A stretch of 64,000 nt of DNA from an uncultured bacterium (GCA_902779075.1 CACZAK010000009.1:1-64000), one strand, 5' to 3'; shown: positions 8,426 through 16,909, counted from the stretch's first letter. Program-made: numbers and translations. Notes: a model not told the origin generated them from the letters alone.

Positions 8426-9406
8426 TTGAAAAAAGCAACTACCGCATTCCTCCTCTCGTTGGCCATCGCCGCAGGCGCTGAGACCATCCAAATGTCACCC
8501 GGCCCCGGCATGGTCCACAGGCCGGTTCCCATGAAGCGAAGTGAGGGTGAGGCCGTGCGGGTGTGCACGTACAACATCGGTTGGGCGGCGGGTTCGCCTA
8601 CCCACCCCGGATGCTGGGCTTCGCGCCGTGCAGACGTCGCCGCGCTCGTGCGCTCAAGCTCGCCGGATGTCGTCGCGTTTCAGGAGGTCGTTCCGGCGCA
8701 GGCCGACTATCTGCGGGGGAAGATGCCGGAATATGGATTTGCAGGCGAATACCGCAATGCAGACCGCACGAGCGGCCAGGGAAACCTTGTCGCATGGCGT
8801 AGGGATCGTTTTGATCTAGTTGAGACGCGGACGTTCTGGCTTTCGGAGACGCCGGACGTTCCTGGCTCGAAGTCGTGGGGTTCTGGCTGGCGACGTACCT
8901 GTACCCTCGCCGCATTACGCGAGAAACGCACGGGCATTCGCATCTGCGTCGCGAGCGTCCATCTCGACTGCGCAAGCTCCCTTGCCAAAGAAGAGGGGAT
9001 GCGCCTTGTACTGCGCCGTCTGCCGGAATTCTCGGCCGGCGCTCCGGTCGTTCTTGCCGGCGATTTCAACAGCAACGAGACCGAACCTGCGCCCATGCTT
9101 GCCGCAAAGGAGATGACATACGCGCTTTATGCGTCGGAAACGCCTCCTACAGGACCGTGGGGGACGACCTGCGCTGGTTTCCGGCGTAAGTCGCCGCCAA
9201 TGTCGTTCGCGGATGCGCAGCGTGTTCCGCTGTCCGAACGCTGCACCAAGGAGGGCACGCGCCGCTACGGCGAGCGCATCGACTACATTTTCGTCTCGAA
9301 AGGCGTCCGCGTCTTGGACTATGCGACGTACGATGTCCCGCGTCCTGGCCTTGACTTGTATCCCAGCGACCACTTCCCGGTCGTGGCAACCTTAAAAACA
9401 AAATAA
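8426..9406 (+). CDS. Secreted endonuclease/exonuclease/phosphatase (EEP) family protein
   Basis: 326 aa, read from a TTG start at 8426 because an AAGGA ribosome site precedes it and the N-terminus is then a full signal peptide (lysines plus hydrophobic core to about residue 19). EEP signature motifs occur in order: RVCTYNIGW, FQEV, a GDFNSN metal-binding motif near residue 213, IDYIFVS, and SDHFPV with the catalytic His near the C-terminus. The superfamily comprises Mg2+-dependent phosphodiesterases acting on nucleic acids, phosphoinositides or sphingolipids. Export and size fit an extracellular DNase or a sphingomyelinase-like enzyme; the substrate cannot be decided. It stands alone between its own promoter and the Rpn gene. 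Confidence 0.8.
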   Translation: MKKATTAFLLSLAIAAGAETIQMSPGPGMVHRPVPMKRSEGEAVRVCTYNIGWAAGSPTHPGCWASRRADVAALVRSSSPDVVAFQEVVPAQADYLRGKMPEYGFAGEYRNADRTSGQGNLVAWRRDRFDLVETRTFWLSETPDVPGSKSWGSGWRRTCTLAALREKRTGIRICVASVHLDCASSLAKEEGMRLVLRRLPEFSAGAPVVLAGDFNSNETEPAPMLAAKEMTYALYASETPPTGPWGTTCAGFRRKSPPMSFADAQRVPLSERCTKEGTRRYGERIDYIFVSKGVRVLDYATYDVPRPGLDLYPSDHFPVVATLKTK

Positions 9407-9438
9407 TCTGTCTTTGTAATTGACAAACGGCGATTCAA

Positions 9439-9459
9439 GGCGATTGACTTACAATCGCC
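9439..9459. promoter_or_regulatory. 8-bp palindrome overlapping the promoter region of the Rpn gene
   Basis: GGCGATTG, loop ACTTA, CAATCGCC: a perfect 8-bp stem. It overlaps a possible -35 (TTGACT 9444-9449), which is followed after 18 bp by TAGAAT (9468-9473). It could be an operator for the downstream gene or a weak terminator for the upstream one; no T-run follows. Confidence 0.4.
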
Positions 9460-9528
9460 AAATATGATAGAATTATGCCACTTTCTTTTGGGTGAATTAT
9501 ACACTTGAACGGGAAGGAGGAAACGAAA

Positions 9529-10593
9529 ATGGCAAAGTATCTTGATCCCAAGGCGGATGTGACCTTCAAGAAGGTTTTTGGCGAGCACAAGAATCTCGTC
9601 ATAAGCCTCCTCAACGCCTTGTTGCCACTTGACGAGGGTAAGCAGGTCGAGTCGATAGAATATCTGCCGGCAGAACTTGTGCCACGCACCCCGACGAGCA
9701 AGAACACGATAGTCGATGTACGCTGCGAAGAGACTGGAGGGCGCAAGTTCATCGTCGAGATGCAGATGAACTGGACGGCTGATTTCCGCGAGCGCGTCCT
9801 TTTCAACGCATCCAAGGCGTATGTCAGGCAGCTTGATAAGTCAGAACAGTACAATCTGCTCCAGCCAGTCTATGCGCTCAACTTCGTCAACAAGATTTTC
9901 GAGCTGGGCATGGACGGGTACTACCACTACTACAGAATGGTTCACGCCGAAGACAGCGGGAAAGTCCTCGAAGGTCTGCATCTCGTATTCATCGAGTTGC
10001 CGAAGTTCAAGGCGAAGAACCTCACCGAGAAGAAGATGCAGGTGTTGTGGCTTCGCTTTCTGACTGAGATCGACGAGAAATCGAGAAGCGCACCGGCCGA
10101 GCTTTTGGACAACCCGCAGACGAGTCAGGCACTTGAGATACTCGAGGAGTCGGCGTACAGCGAGGCCGAGATGCTTGACTACGACAGGTACTGGGACCAG
10201 GTTCGCCGAGACAAGGCACTGATGGACGAGCGCGACGCGGCTCGCGCCGAACTGGACGCGGCGACAGCCGAACTGGGCGAAACCCACGCACAGCTGGATG
10301 AAACCCACGCAAAACTCGATGCGGCTCGCGCCAAACTTGACGCGGCGACAGCCGAACTGGACGCGGCGACAGCCAAGCTTGACACGGCGACAGCCAAGCT
10401 TGACGCGGCGACGGCGCGGGCTGACGCGGCGACGGCGCGGGCTGACGCGGAAAAGGCGCGAGCCGATGCGGCAACGGAGAAGTTGCGGCAAGACAAATTC
10501 GACACCGCCCGCAACCTGAAGGCCATGCATCTTGCTGTTGAGCAAATTGCAACGGTGACCGGCCTCTCCGTCGAGGAAATCGCGAAGTTGTAG
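9529..10593 (+). CDS. Rpn-family (PDDEXK_2) nuclease / transposase-like protein with heptad-repeat tail
   Basis: 354 aa from ATG 9529, chosen because GGAGG lies 8 nt upstream. The N-terminal 220 residues match the PD-(D/E)XK Rpn/PDDEXK_2 family (Rpn proteins promote RecA-independent recombination): DPKADVTFKKVFG, Asp63, and an E-M-Q motif with Glu77 and Gln79 in the catalytic position. From about residue 240 to 320 the chain is a run of seven-residue units of the type LDAATAK, encoded by a 21-bp tandem repeat and predicted to form a long coiled coil. It ends in a conserved short helix (VTGLSVEEIAKL), as in many family members. The repeat number is likely to vary between strains. Confidence 0.85.
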   Translation: MAKYLDPKADVTFKKVFGEHKNLVISLLNALLPLDEGKQVESIEYLPAELVPRTPTSKNTIVDVRCEETGGRKFIVEMQMNWTADFRERVLFNASKAYVRQLDKSEQYNLLQPVYALNFVNKIFELGMDGYYHYYRMVHAEDSGKVLEGLHLVFIELPKFKAKNLTEKKMQVLWLRFLTEIDEKSRSAPAELLDNPQTSQALEILEESAYSEAEMLDYDRYWDQVRRDKALMDERDAARAELDAATAELGETHAQLDETHAKLDAARAKLDAATAELDAATAKLDTATAKLDAATARADAATARADAEKARADAATEKLRQDKFDTARNLKAMHLAVEQIATVTGLSVEEIAKL

Positions 10594-10597
10594 AACC

Positions 10598-10777
10598 ATG
10601 CACGCGTCACGCGTAGGGATATCGACGATGGTTGCCGCGTTTGCAATCGCCGTGTCCGCCGCCGTAGCTGCGGCGAACGCCACGAAGACGCTGACGCTTC
10701 CCGGCGGCGCGACGATGGAGCTGATCTACGTGTCGCCCGGAGAGGCAAGGCTTTTGTTCGGGGAACTGTCCCCGTAA
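10598..10777 (+). pseudogene. Truncated N-terminus of an FGE/SUMF1-like secreted protein
   Basis: 59 codons from ATG 10598. A hydrophobic Ala/Val signal-like segment is followed by LPGGATMELIYVSPGE, the characteristic beginning of a sulfatase-modifying-factor (SUMF1/FGE) domain, which normally continues with a methionine-glycine strand and some 200 more residues. Here it is cut off at a small palindrome (10759-10774, CGGGGA/TCCCCG) and stops at TAA. It follows the Rpn gene by 4 bp and looks like a gene remnant left by deletion or by insertion of the palindrome. Confidence 0.6.
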
Positions 10778-10875
10778 GATGCGAGAGGGCATTTACGTTA
10801 AGGTGCCGGTGGTGTGGAAACTTGCGCAACGGATGCTTTTTGCGAAAAACTGATTTTGAAATGCGAGGAAATGCA

Positions 10876-13182
10876 ATGATGGCCAGAATGTTCTTGATGT
10901 CGTGTGTACTCGCTGCTGCGGCGATGGCCGCTGCGGACGAGCTTGATGCGGACTGGATCGCGCAGGACGGTGCGGCGGCGACGAACGGCGTTTCGCATGC
11001 GGTATGGCGCGCGGAGATGCTTGCGCGGCGCGTGAAGCGTCTCGCGCCCGTTGCCGCGTTCGCGAAGAAGTGGGTCTATTGCCGGCACTACGTCATGGGT
11101 GGAAGCCACTATGCGTACACGGAGGCGCTGAGCGACGCGAAGGGATGGCACAACTACGCCGCGATTGGTTCATCCCTCTGCATGGCGGAATACAATCCCT
11201 CGGGGCTGTGGAAGGAGACGGTGCTTCTTGAGACGAAGGAAGGCTGCTTCCGCGACGTTGATGTTTCGCCGGACGGAACGCGCATCCTCTACTCGTTCAA
11301 GGCGAGCGAGAAGGGTGACGACTTCCATCTCTACGAAATGACGCTCGCCGATCGCAGCGTGCGGCAGCTCACGTTTGGCAAGGCCGTCGCCGACTACGAG
11401 GGCTGCTACCTCCCCGACGGACGCATCCTCTTCAACTCGACGCGCTGCATCCAGGTCGTGGACTGCGTATTGCGCAACGAGGTGAGCAATCTCTACCGCT
11501 GCGAGGCGGACGGCTCGAACATCACGCGCATCACGTTCGACCAGGTCCACGACAACTATCCCACGCTCGCGTGGGACGGACGGGTCCTGTATACCCGCTG
11601 GGACTACAACGACCGGTCGCAGATGTTCCCGCAGCCGCTTTTCTCGATGAACGCCGACGGCACGAACCAGCGGGCGCTCTACGGCGGCAACTCGTGGTTC
11701 CCGACGTCGCTTGTCCACGCGCGTGCCGTGCCGGGGAGTCCGCTTTTCTTCGGCGTTTGCACCGGACACCACACGGCCCAGCCGGGCGAGCTGATGCGGT
11801 TCGATCCGCGCGAGGGGCGCGAGGAGGCGGACGGCGCGTGGCAGCTCGCGCCCCTCCGCCACGCAAAGGCGCGGAAGGGCGTGGACATTGACGGCCAGCA
11901 CGGGAGCATCGCCGCATATCCGTATCCCGTCACAGAGCGCGACGTGGTGCTGTCGTATCTGCCGCAGGGATGGCGGCGCGACAAGAAGGGGCGTCCGATT
12001 TCCCGCGACCAGAAGGCGCCGCTTGCGCTGTACTGGACGGACGTTGACGGCGCACGCGAACTCCTCGTCGCGCAGGACGGCAAGCCGCCGTGCGGACGGC
12101 CCGTGCCCGTGCGCGCGCGGACGCTTCCGAAGGTCGCATCCGTCCGTCCGGACGAGACGCTGAAGACCGGTATGGTGGCGGTGCAGGATGTGTACGTCGG
12201 CGAGGCGATGAAGGGCGTAAAGCGGGGAACCGTCAAGTCGATGCGCGTGGTGTCGCTCGACTTCCGCCAGGCGGGAATCGGGTACAACAGCAACGGCGGC
12301 CCCGGCGGCGGGGGCATTTCGTCCACACCGCCCGCGCTCGGCAACTGCACGTGGGACGTCAAGCGCGTGCTGGGCGAAGTACCCGTGGCGGAGGACGGCT
12401 CTGTCGCGTTCAAGGCGCCTGTGCGCACGCCGATCTACTTCCAACTGCTCGACGAGAACGGACGCATGGTGCAGACGATGCGGAGCTGGACCGTGTTGCA
12501 GCCCGGCGAGACGGCGAGCTGCGTGGGGTGCCATGAGTCGGCGAACACCGCGCCGGACTTCAAGGCCGTGAAGGCCGCCGCGCTGGACGCGGTTGCGGAG
12601 GTGAAACTCCCGACGCGCGGGTTCAGCTTCGCGAAGGACGTCCAGCCGATCCTTGAGCGCCGGTGCGTTCGCTGCCACAGTCCGCACAGCAACGCGGGGA
12701 TCCCCGACCTCACGGGCAAGCCGGTGCGCGACCAGCTCTCGTGCCGCGACTGGTCGCGCGCGTACCTGTCGCTCACGCAGGCGCGGCGCGTCTCGCCGCC
12801 ATTCAACCACCTCGCCATACCGCATCAGCTGGAGCCCAAATACCTCAACGGCAACATGAACGACAAGAACGGACGCTGGGTGGCCAATCCCTACGCGAAG
12901 AACGGGTACGTGAACTGGGTCAGTTCGGCGTCCGAGCCGACGTTGATTCCGCCGCTCACGTACGGCTCGCGCACGAGCCGCCTCTTCACGGAACGTCTCG
13001 ACAAGGGCCACGCCAAGGGAATCACCGACGCGGAGAAGCGCGTGCTCGCGTGCTGGGTCGATCTCTGCGTCCCGTTCTGCGGCGACTACGAGGAAGGCGC
13101 CGCGTGGAACGAGCAGGAACGCGCCTTCTGGAACTACTACACGAAGAAGCGCGCGGAATTCGCGACGGCTGCGGAAAGGTGA
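10876..13182 (+). CDS. Exported beta-propeller protein with two c-type haem motifs (HZS-alpha-like)
   Basis: 768 aa from ATG 10876, which has GAGGAA upstream; an in-frame ATG at 10822 is further from any ribosome site. A signal peptide to about residue 20 is followed by a TolB/PD40-like beta-propeller (VSPDGTRILYSF, LPDGRILFNS). Then come two CXXCH haem c sites: Cys549-Cys552-His553 (CVGCH) and Cys597-Cys600-His601 (CVRCH). The combination resembles the middle domain of hydrazine synthase alpha and the many uncharacterised Planctomycetes/Verrucomicrobia relatives. In this context it is more likely a periplasmic redox or sugar-oxidising protein than an anammox enzyme. Maturation would require a cytochrome c assembly system, which is not visible here. 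Confidence 0.7.
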   Translation: MMARMFLMSCVLAAAAMAAADELDADWIAQDGAAATNGVSHAVWRAEMLARRVKRLAPVAAFAKKWVYCRHYVMGGSHYAYTEALSDAKGWHNYAAIGSSLCMAEYNPSGLWKETVLLETKEGCFRDVDVSPDGTRILYSFKASEKGDDFHLYEMTLADRSVRQLTFGKAVADYEGCYLPDGRILFNSTRCIQVVDCVLRNEVSNLYRCEADGSNITRITFDQVHDNYPTLAWDGRVLYTRWDYNDRSQMFPQPLFSMNADGTNQRALYGGNSWFPTSLVHARAVPGSPLFFGVCTGHHTAQPGELMRFDPREGREEADGAWQLAPLRHAKARKGVDIDGQHGSIAAYPYPVTERDVVLSYLPQGWRRDKKGRPISRDQKAPLALYWTDVDGARELLVAQDGKPPCGRPVPVRARTLPKVASVRPDETLKTGMVAVQDVYVGEAMKGVKRGTVKSMRVVSLDFRQAGIGYNSNGGPGGGGISSTPPALGNCTWDVKRVLGEVPVAEDGSVAFKAPVRTPIYFQLLDENGRMVQTMRSWTVLQPGETASCVGCHESANTAPDFKAVKAAALDAVAEVKLPTRGFSFAKDVQPILERRCVRCHSPHSNAGIPDLTGKPVRDQLSCRDWSRAYLSLTQARRVSPPFNHLAIPHQLEPKYLNGNMNDKNGRWVANPYAKNGYVNWVSSASEPTLIPPLTYGSRTSRLFTERLDKGHAKGITDAEKRVLACWVDLCVPFCGDYEEGAAWNEQERAFWNYYTKKRAEFATAAER

Positions 13183-13195
13183 GAGGAAATAGAAA

Positions 13196-14305
13196 ATGAA
13201 ACTGGTTGAATTCATTCCACCGACGCCGCATCCGCTGTGGGAGTTGTGCCCCCAGATGGGGATTACGGATGTTATCGTGAAGGTTAATCCCGAGTTGACG
13301 GGGCTGCTCGATCCTTGGAGATACGAGACGCTCGCGTCTATCGTCTCGCGCCTCAAGTCCGCCGGGCTTAAGGTGGTGGGGCTTGAAGGCGATCCGTTTG
13401 ACATGACGCCGATTAAGGAGTTTGGGGAACGGGGAATTGGGAATGGGGAATTGGGAATTGGGAATGGGGAACGGGAAGAGGCGCTTGCGCACTATCGCGA
13501 GCTATTGGAGTCGATGGGACGGTTGGGGATAAAGCTGTTATGCTATAATTTCATGGTTGGGAAGGGCTGGTCGCGTACCGGTGTGCGCGAAGGTCGCGGT
13601 GGAGCAAAGGCGACGTATTTCTCGCTGAAGGAAACCGAAAAGGAAAGGACTTCCGACATCGGACATCAGACATCCAGTACTGAAGTCCGAAGTCTGAAGT
13701 CCGAAGTCCTCATCCTCACCCACGAACAGGTGTGGGCGAACTACGAATACTTCATCAAGGCGGTGATGCCGACGGCGGAGAAGTGGGGCATACGCATGGG
13801 GCTCCATCCCGACGACCCTTGCCTCTCGTACCTTGGCGGCTACGCGCGCATATTCGGATCCATCGAGTCATACGACCGCGCATACTCTATTTATCCCTCG
13901 CCGTCCAACGCCGTCACCTTCTGCCAGGCGAACTTCAAGTTGATGGGTGTCGACCTCGCCGATACGGCGCGGCATTTTGGTAAGCGCATCGCCTTCATCC
14001 ACATACGCGATGTCGAGGGCGACAAGACCGACTTCACGGAGCTTTTCCACGACCAGGGTGACGTTGACCAGTTCGCACTCATGCGCGTTTACCGCGAGCT
14101 GGGGCTCGACGTTCCCGTGCGCGGCGACCACGTGCCCGAGATGGCATACGACCGTGTGCTTACGCCCGAAGGTACTCCCGGTTACTTCACCCTCGGCCGC
14201 CTCTTCGCGAATGGATACTTGAAGGCGTTGTTGCAGGGAACGTTTCCGTCTGCAAGTGGTCGGCATGGAGATCGTGCGTCGCAGGAAGTGATCAACGAAC
14301 AGTAA
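13196..14305 (+). CDS. uxuA: Mannonate dehydratase
   Basis: 369 aa, start preceded by GAGGAAAT. It converts D-mannonate to 2-keto-3-deoxygluconate in hexuronate (glucuronate) catabolism, in the cytoplasm. Family hallmarks of the TIM-barrel UxuA group are present: the GLEGDP strand, LLCYNFM, GIRMGLHPDDPC, FCQANF, and the metal-binding C-terminal part with IHIRDVEG and a GDHVPEM motif. The gene carries two odd in-frame insertions of simple repetitive DNA, at 13423-13476 and 13648-13709, that the family does not normally have. It fits the glycan-degradation theme of the flanking genes. If the insertions fall in surface loops the enzyme may still work. Confidence 0.88.
   Translation: MKLVEFIPPTPHPLWELCPQMGITDVIVKVNPELTGLLDPWRYETLASIVSRLKSAGLKVVGLEGDPFDMTPIKEFGERGIGNGELGIGNGEREEALAHYRELLESMGRLGIKLLCYNFMVGKGWSRTGVREGRGGAKATYFSLKETEKERTSDIGHQTSSTEVRSLKSEVLILTHEQVWANYEYFIKAVMPTAEKWGIRMGLHPDDPCLSYLGGYARIFGSIESYDRAYSIYPSPSNAVTFCQANFKLMGVDLADTARHFGKRIAFIHIRDVEGDKTDFTELFHDQGDVDQFALMRVYRELGLDVPVRGDHVPEMAYDRVLTPEGTPGYFTLGRLFANGYLKALLQGTFPSASGRHGDRASQEVINEQ
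13423..13476 (+). repeat. In-frame simple repeat inside uxuA
   Basis: Iterations of a GGGAATTG / GGGAATGG unit are translated as alternating GIGNGE-type residues. A second repetitive insertion (13648-13709, with units of the GAAGTCC / GGACATC type) lies 170 bp downstream in the same gene. Both keep the reading frame. Confidence 0.7.
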
Positions 14306-14322
14306 AAGAGATGGAGGTGTAA

Positions 14323-15444
14323 ATGAAGAATTTGCTAGTTGTTTTTTCGGCTATTTTCATTCTGGCGGCGGCTGGTGTCGAAAAGGCGCCGGATGCCCTG
14401 AAGGTGGTGTTCTACTGCGACAGGGGCGTGGGCGTTGATCTTGTGGGACGGCTCATGGATGACTGTCCAGAGTTCATCGTTACGTTTGCGAACGGCAAGG
14501 AAATCGGCGAGGGGGCGCTCGACGGCGCGGACATGGTTGTTCACTCCGGCGGCAGCGGCGAATCGCAGTTCTTCGGACTTGGCGAGAAGGGTGTTGCCGC
14601 AGAGCGCGAGTTCGTTAAAAAAGGCGGGTTGTACCACGGCACATGTGCCGGCGCGTTCCTTGTTTTGGAGGAGACGCGCCGCAAGCGCAACCAGATGGTT
14701 CCTTTCAAACCCGACGATCCAGAGCACTACCGGGGCGGCGCGACGGTCGAGCTCGACTTCACGGAGGCGGGACTCGCCGCAATGGGACAGAAGGGACCGC
14801 GCATGGTCCGCTACCACGGCGGCCCCGCCATGATTCCGGGGAAACCGGTAGAAGGCGCGGACATGAAGGTGTTCGCGTACTATGGCAAGAAGATGGAGAA
14901 AATCGAAAAGCCGGAGGCGGACGTCCGTGGCATGACGGGCAAGGCGGCCATCATCGCGGGGACGTTCGGGAAGGGCAAGATATTCATCTGTGGTCCTCAT
15001 CCCGAAAGCGGCAAGAGCACGCAGGACATCTTCTACAAGGGACTTGAATGGCTCACCGGACGCAAACTGCATCCTTCGCCCAAGAAGCGCATCGCCGGCG
15101 CGCCCAACGTCTATGCGCCGATGGGATACAACACGCCGGAAGGTGCCCGCATGTTGCAGACGCTCTGGCACAGCGCAGACTACAACCGCGTACTTTCTCC
15201 TGCCAAGGGAGACGTCGCTCTGCTGATCGACCCGAAAAAGAAGACGTTCAAGGAACTCAAGGATTTCAAGGGCCCGGTCGTGGTTCTTTCAATCCATGCC
15301 GATACCCCTGCGGAAATCAAGGCATCCGAGCGGAAGGATTTGATCGTGGTATCGTCCGCCGCCGAAGCCACGGCAAAGCTGAAAGAATGCCTAGCGAAGC
15401 TGAAAGACGGTAAAAAGGATGACGGCAAGGCGGGTGGAAAGTAA
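14323..15444 (+). CDS. Secreted class I glutamine-amidotransferase-like / BPL_N-domain protein
   Basis: 373 aa with a GGAGG ribosome site. The signal peptide spans residues 1-18. The domain from residue 25 to about 245 has the amidotransferase-like fold of the biotin-protein-ligase N-terminal (BPL_N) family: a VVFYCDRG strand, an HSGGSGE loop, and the nucleophile-elbow HGTCAGAFLV with Cys108, then YHGGPAM and GPHPE. The remainder is a lysine-rich tail. Members of this exported family are of unknown activity; hydrolysis of a small amide or peptide is a guess. It is probably transcribed with uxuA, 17 bp upstream. Confidence 0.65.
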   Translation: MKNLLVVFSAIFILAAAGVEKAPDALKVVFYCDRGVGVDLVGRLMDDCPEFIVTFANGKEIGEGALDGADMVVHSGGSGESQFFGLGEKGVAAEREFVKKGGLYHGTCAGAFLVLEETRRKRNQMVPFKPDDPEHYRGGATVELDFTEAGLAAMGQKGPRMVRYHGGPAMIPGKPVEGADMKVFAYYGKKMEKIEKPEADVRGMTGKAAIIAGTFGKGKIFICGPHPESGKSTQDIFYKGLEWLTGRKLHPSPKKRIAGAPNVYAPMGYNTPEGARMLQTLWHSADYNRVLSPAKGDVALLIDPKKKTFKELKDFKGPVVVLSIHADTPAEIKASERKDLIVVSSAAEATAKLKECLAKLKDGKKDDGKAGGK

Positions 15445-15507
15445 CCGGAAGATTTGCCATAATCACGCAAAGGCAAGCAACTTCAGCCAAAAACCGCTGC
15501 GACGTTT

Positions 15508-15690
15508 ATGTTAAAACCTCAGTGAGGGGAGGTCGAGTTCTCAATGAGACTCAAAAATCCCCTTGGTGAGGGGAGATCGAAACCGAAGTAGGTCTCAAAA
15601 ATCCCCCTAGCGCAGGGAGATTGAAACCGCCGTGGGTCTCAAAAATCCCCCCGTCCTAGGGAGAAGCGATTCCCCTCCTGGTGGGAAGCG
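15508..15690. repeat. Four degenerate 44-bp tandem units, each with a short hairpin
   Basis: CTCAAAAATCCCC starts at 15550, 15594 and 15638, exactly 44 bp apart, and a more diverged first unit begins about 15508 (its GAGGGGAG lies 44 bp before that of unit 2). Each unit contains TCCCC, a variable 7-nt loop and GGGGA or AGGGA, then a GA(T/G)(C/T)GA stretch. Only the stem sequence is conserved. Unit length and divergence do not fit a CRISPR array. Confidence 0.7.
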
Positions 15691-15840
15691 AAGTCCGCCT
15701 TGAGGCCCCTGAATCTTCAACCTCCTTGCTCAAAGCGCTCATACAAATGTCTTCATCGCAGAAAGAAATTTGAATTTGCCGTTAATGGGGGGAAATGCTC
15801 AATAAGTTAGCGATAATGGTGTTTAAAGGGTAAATTCGCT

Positions 15841-15899
15841 TGCACAAACTGTCGATTTTCTGTCACAAAAAGTGTGACAGAAAATCGACAAAATGTGCA
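15841..15899. repeat. Long perfect inverted repeat (17-bp stem, 5-nt loop) with outer arms
   Basis: The arm 15851-15867 is perfectly complementary to 15873-15889 around the loop AAAAG. Outside this, TGCACA (15841-15846) pairs with TGTGCA (15894-15899). It could be a protein-binding operator, a bidirectional terminator or a transposon-end remnant; no gene borders it closely. Confidence 0.8.
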
Positions 15900-16909
15900 T
15901 AGCCGTTTTCGCCATATATCCAAATATACCGCATCTGATATCATTTTTACTTTGATATGACGTATATACTAGAAATTTGAAATACTTTCTGCGAAGGAAG
16001 GCCGTCTGCCGTAATCTTGGCGTCTTACCAGAGGGCTGTTCAATGTGGCCATAGTATTTGACGTTGGTGGAGCGGATGTAATTGTTCCGCGCCGTAATAT
16101 CGCGGACACACCTCATTCCAAGTATATATCAATTGTACGCAGGACAGAGATAAAAGGTGGGGCGAGGCGTCCCGCCGAGCCGTAGTGGGCTGGGATAGCT
16201 ATACCGATGGCCGCGTCTCCATTGGATGGAGGTTTACAGGTCGGTTGTAGGGGCGTTAGCGGTTGTCTTCAACGGACGAAAACGCCATTTTCCAGAACCC
16301 TTTGATATGTCACCAGCGTTTACGATGTGGCAAAATCGGTCAGACCTGTTTTGCCACTCGTGGATACACCCGACGACCATGCGCCTTGGGGTATAACGCA
16401 AAAGTTTAGGCTCCTACTATGAGTGTGTCATTTTGGCACAGTTGGCACACTTCAATGCTGCGCACCGTCGAAGGTTTTGGTGCGCACCATTTGATGCTTT
16501 GCTGCGCACCATTTCATGCTCCGCTGCGCACCAAAGCAAATTCCGCTGTAAACCGGCCATTTCCCATGAGGTGAGTGTGTTAAAATGACACACTCATGAC
16601 ACACTCAATTGAAAGTCCAAACGCGCGCGTTGCTTTCGCTATTGGGAGTTTCAGGGTTTCAGAGTTTTGGAGAATGAGTAAAATATTCTCATAAGTCGTT
16701 GCTCAAAAATAAGTTGAACACTAGAACCCGTTGCAAAACCTTTCTTACTTTCTCTGCGTTCTCAGCCTCTATGCGCCTCTGCGTGAACCTTTCTACTGAG
16801 GATTGTGGTTTAGAATCCAATTTTTTTGAACATCGACTAAAGCCATCCGCAATTACTGCGCAGAAGTCGCTGACAACATGGGTACGAACTTTCTAGCCTG
16901 TGGCCAAAG
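15900..16909. other. Non-coding region with short repeats
   Basis: There is no credible gene. It contains a REP-like element (16156-16181), several iterations of GCTGCGCACC roughly 25 bp apart between about 16457 and 16535, and a palindrome with arms TGAGTGTGT and ACACACTCA near 16571-16596. A degraded copy of a widely dispersed intergenic sequence (the CTCTGCGTTCTCAG / CGCCTCTGCGTGAAC type, about 16752-16790) is also present. Base composition is lower in GC than in flanking genes, as expected for an accessory boundary. Confidence 0.6.
16156..16181 (-). repeat. REP-like palindrome
   Basis: GGTGG, then arms GGCGAGGCG and CGCCGAGCC around TCC. It is the same sequence as the copies at 8170, 61380 and 62654, here in the opposite orientation to the copy at 8170. 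Confidence 0.7.

Noticed and set aside
11170..13404. A 744-codon minus-strand frame opposite the diheme protein
   Set aside because: The sense strand has signal peptide, propeller and CXXCH motifs; the antisense product is low-complexity.
15508..15690. CRISPR array (one unit ends GATTGAAAC, reminiscent of repeat ends)
   Set aside because: Period is only 44 bp, the units differ at many positions, spacers are not separable, and no cas gene is nearby.
15823..16116. A 97-codon minus-strand frame
   Set aside because: Runs through the perfect 17-bp inverted repeat, lacks a ribosome site, and its product matches nothing I recognise.
16699..16896. A 65-codon plus-strand frame
   Set aside because: It is made largely from a dispersed intergenic sequence found in many bacterial genomes and has no ribosome site.
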